From positions 434,001 to 498,000 of the forward strand of contig CAWCKS010000003.1 of NCBI GenBank assembly GCA_963796195.1: a DNA stretch of 64,000 nt, read 5' to 3'. Made by a program: the position numbers and the translations under genes. The notes under the pieces were generated by a model. It was not told the DNA's origin. It did not search any database and saw only the letters and a program-made list of their open reading frames with translations. This document shows, piece after piece, positions 63,486 through 64,000 of the stretch. Source of the stretch: CAWCKS01 sp963796195 (lineage in GTDB: Bacteria > Pseudomonadota > Alphaproteobacteria > Rhizobiales > Xanthobacteraceae). Within the stretch, counting starts at the first letter, position 1. Every line of letters starts with the position of its first letter.

Positions 63486-64000
63486 ATGACCTCAGCTGCA
63501 GAGACCCTTGATACGGACGGTCTCGACACATTTCGTGCCGACGTGAAAGGCTGGATCAGCGAGAACCTGCCCCCGTCGATCCCGGACAAGCGGGACGAGT
63601 ACTACGCATTGCAGCCGCGCTATCCGGAAGGACCGGACTGGAAGCTCTGGAAGGAACGGGTGGTCGCGAAAGGATGGGGCACGCCGGAGTGGCCCAAGGC
63701 TTACGGCGGCGCCGGGTTGCCGACGCCACAGGCGCGGATCGTCGCGCAGGAAATCATCCGGATGGGCGGCGTCAATCCCGTACTCGGCATGGGTACGCGC
63801 CTGCTGGGGCCGACCCTGCTCGAGCACGGCAACGAAGAGCAGAAGAAGCTGCATCTCAATCGAATTTCGCGGGGCGAGGTGCGATGGTGCCAGGGCTATT
63901 CGGAGCCGGGCGCCGGGTCCGATCTGGCCGGGCTGCAGACGAAAGCCGAAGACAAGGGCGACCACTATCTGGTCAACGGCCAGAAGATCTGGACATCGGG
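63486..64000 (+). CDS. Acyl-CoA dehydrogenase (partial, N-terminal part)
   Basis: ATG 63486 with GGGAG upstream opens a frame that runs off the right edge after 171 codons. FRADVKGWISENLPPSIPDK, VAKGWGTPEWPKAYGGAGLP, QEIIRMGGVNPVLGMGTRLL and WCQGYSEPGAGSDLAGLQTK followed by YLVNGQKIWTSG are the N-terminal and FAD-contacting middle domains of the family. It oxidises an acyl-CoA at the alpha-beta bond. Together with the ligase and CoA-transferase nearby it fits a beta-oxidation-like pathway. Confidence 0.93.
   Translation, partial: MTSAAETLDTDGLDTFRADVKGWISENLPPSIPDKRDEYYALQPRYPEGPDWKLWKERVVAKGWGTPEWPKAYGGAGLPTPQARIVAQEIIRMGGVNPVLGMGTRLLGPTLLEHGNEEQKKLHLNRISRGEVRWCQGYSEPGAGSDLAGLQTKAEDKGDHYLVNGQKIWTS

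Noticed and set aside
1..64000. CRISPR arrays, rRNA operons, prophage structural genes
   Set aside because: No regularly spaced repeats, rRNA sequence or phage head/tail gene order was found.

Overview
The window looks like chromosome of a Bradyrhizobium-type alphaproteobacterium (Hyphomicrobiales). The sequence is GC-rich. It carries several palindromic intergenic repeats that I recall as common in Bradyrhizobium and Rhodopseudomonas genomes, two secreted proteins with BA14K-type C-termini, many NarL/FixJ-type regulators, and many acyl-CoA and short-chain dehydrogenase genes. No rRNA, CRISPR array or prophage was seen.

Layout. 0-4.5 kb: a CAU-anticodon tRNA whose 3' half is repeated 4.1 kb downstream. 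Between the two copies lie an IS30-family element, a 226-bp MITE-like element, a phosphotransferase-like kinase, an REP-like palindrome and a higBA toxin-antitoxin locus whose toxin is frameshifted, so this looks like a decayed tRNA-targeted island. 4.7-10 kb: a broken LuxR-type regulator, a locus of secreted proteins with a duplicated 3' module, a membrane-anchored cyclic-nucleotide-binding protein and small hypothetical genes. 10-20.6 kb: a catabolic-looking region (carboxymuconolactone decarboxylase family, GMC oxidoreductase, SDRs, SAM methyltransferase, thiolase-like protein, DUF35 protein, FAD oxidoreductase, SnoaL-like protein), densely frameshifted between 16.1 and 19.5 kb. 20.9-29.8 kb: a DUF1800/DUF1501 pair, an HU protein, a spermidine-synthase-like protein, a polysaccharide deacetylase, a HAD hydrolase, an alpha/beta hydrolase with a Cys nucleophile, an SDR and an enoyl-CoA hydratase. 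29.8-39.1 kb: two convergent Crp/Fnr regulators, tiny membrane proteins, a TAXI-type binding protein and a group of small exported proteins. That group includes two tandem DUF2092 plus short Cys-containing peptide pairs, and four of its genes share an upstream sequence motif.

39.6-45.4 kb is the most coherent operon: a DUF3141 PHA-synthase-like protein with a plausible Cys-Asp-His triad, phosphate acetyltransferase, acetate kinase, FabI and a phasin-like protein, mostly with overlapping start and stop codons. It is followed by a signalling block (45.6-53.3 kb) with two sensor kinases and four response regulators, two of which are close paralogues. 53.5-56.8 kb holds small envelope proteins and an HlyD-type membrane fusion protein. 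56.9-64 kb holds an AtoDA-type CoA-transferase, an M20-type peptidase, an acyl-CoA ligase, an MFS transporter and the start of an acyl-CoA dehydrogenase.

At least fifteen otherwise recognisable genes are broken by single-base indels, often in short homopolymers. Either the assembly contains indel errors or there is real decay. Genes described as frameshifted should be read with that in mind.
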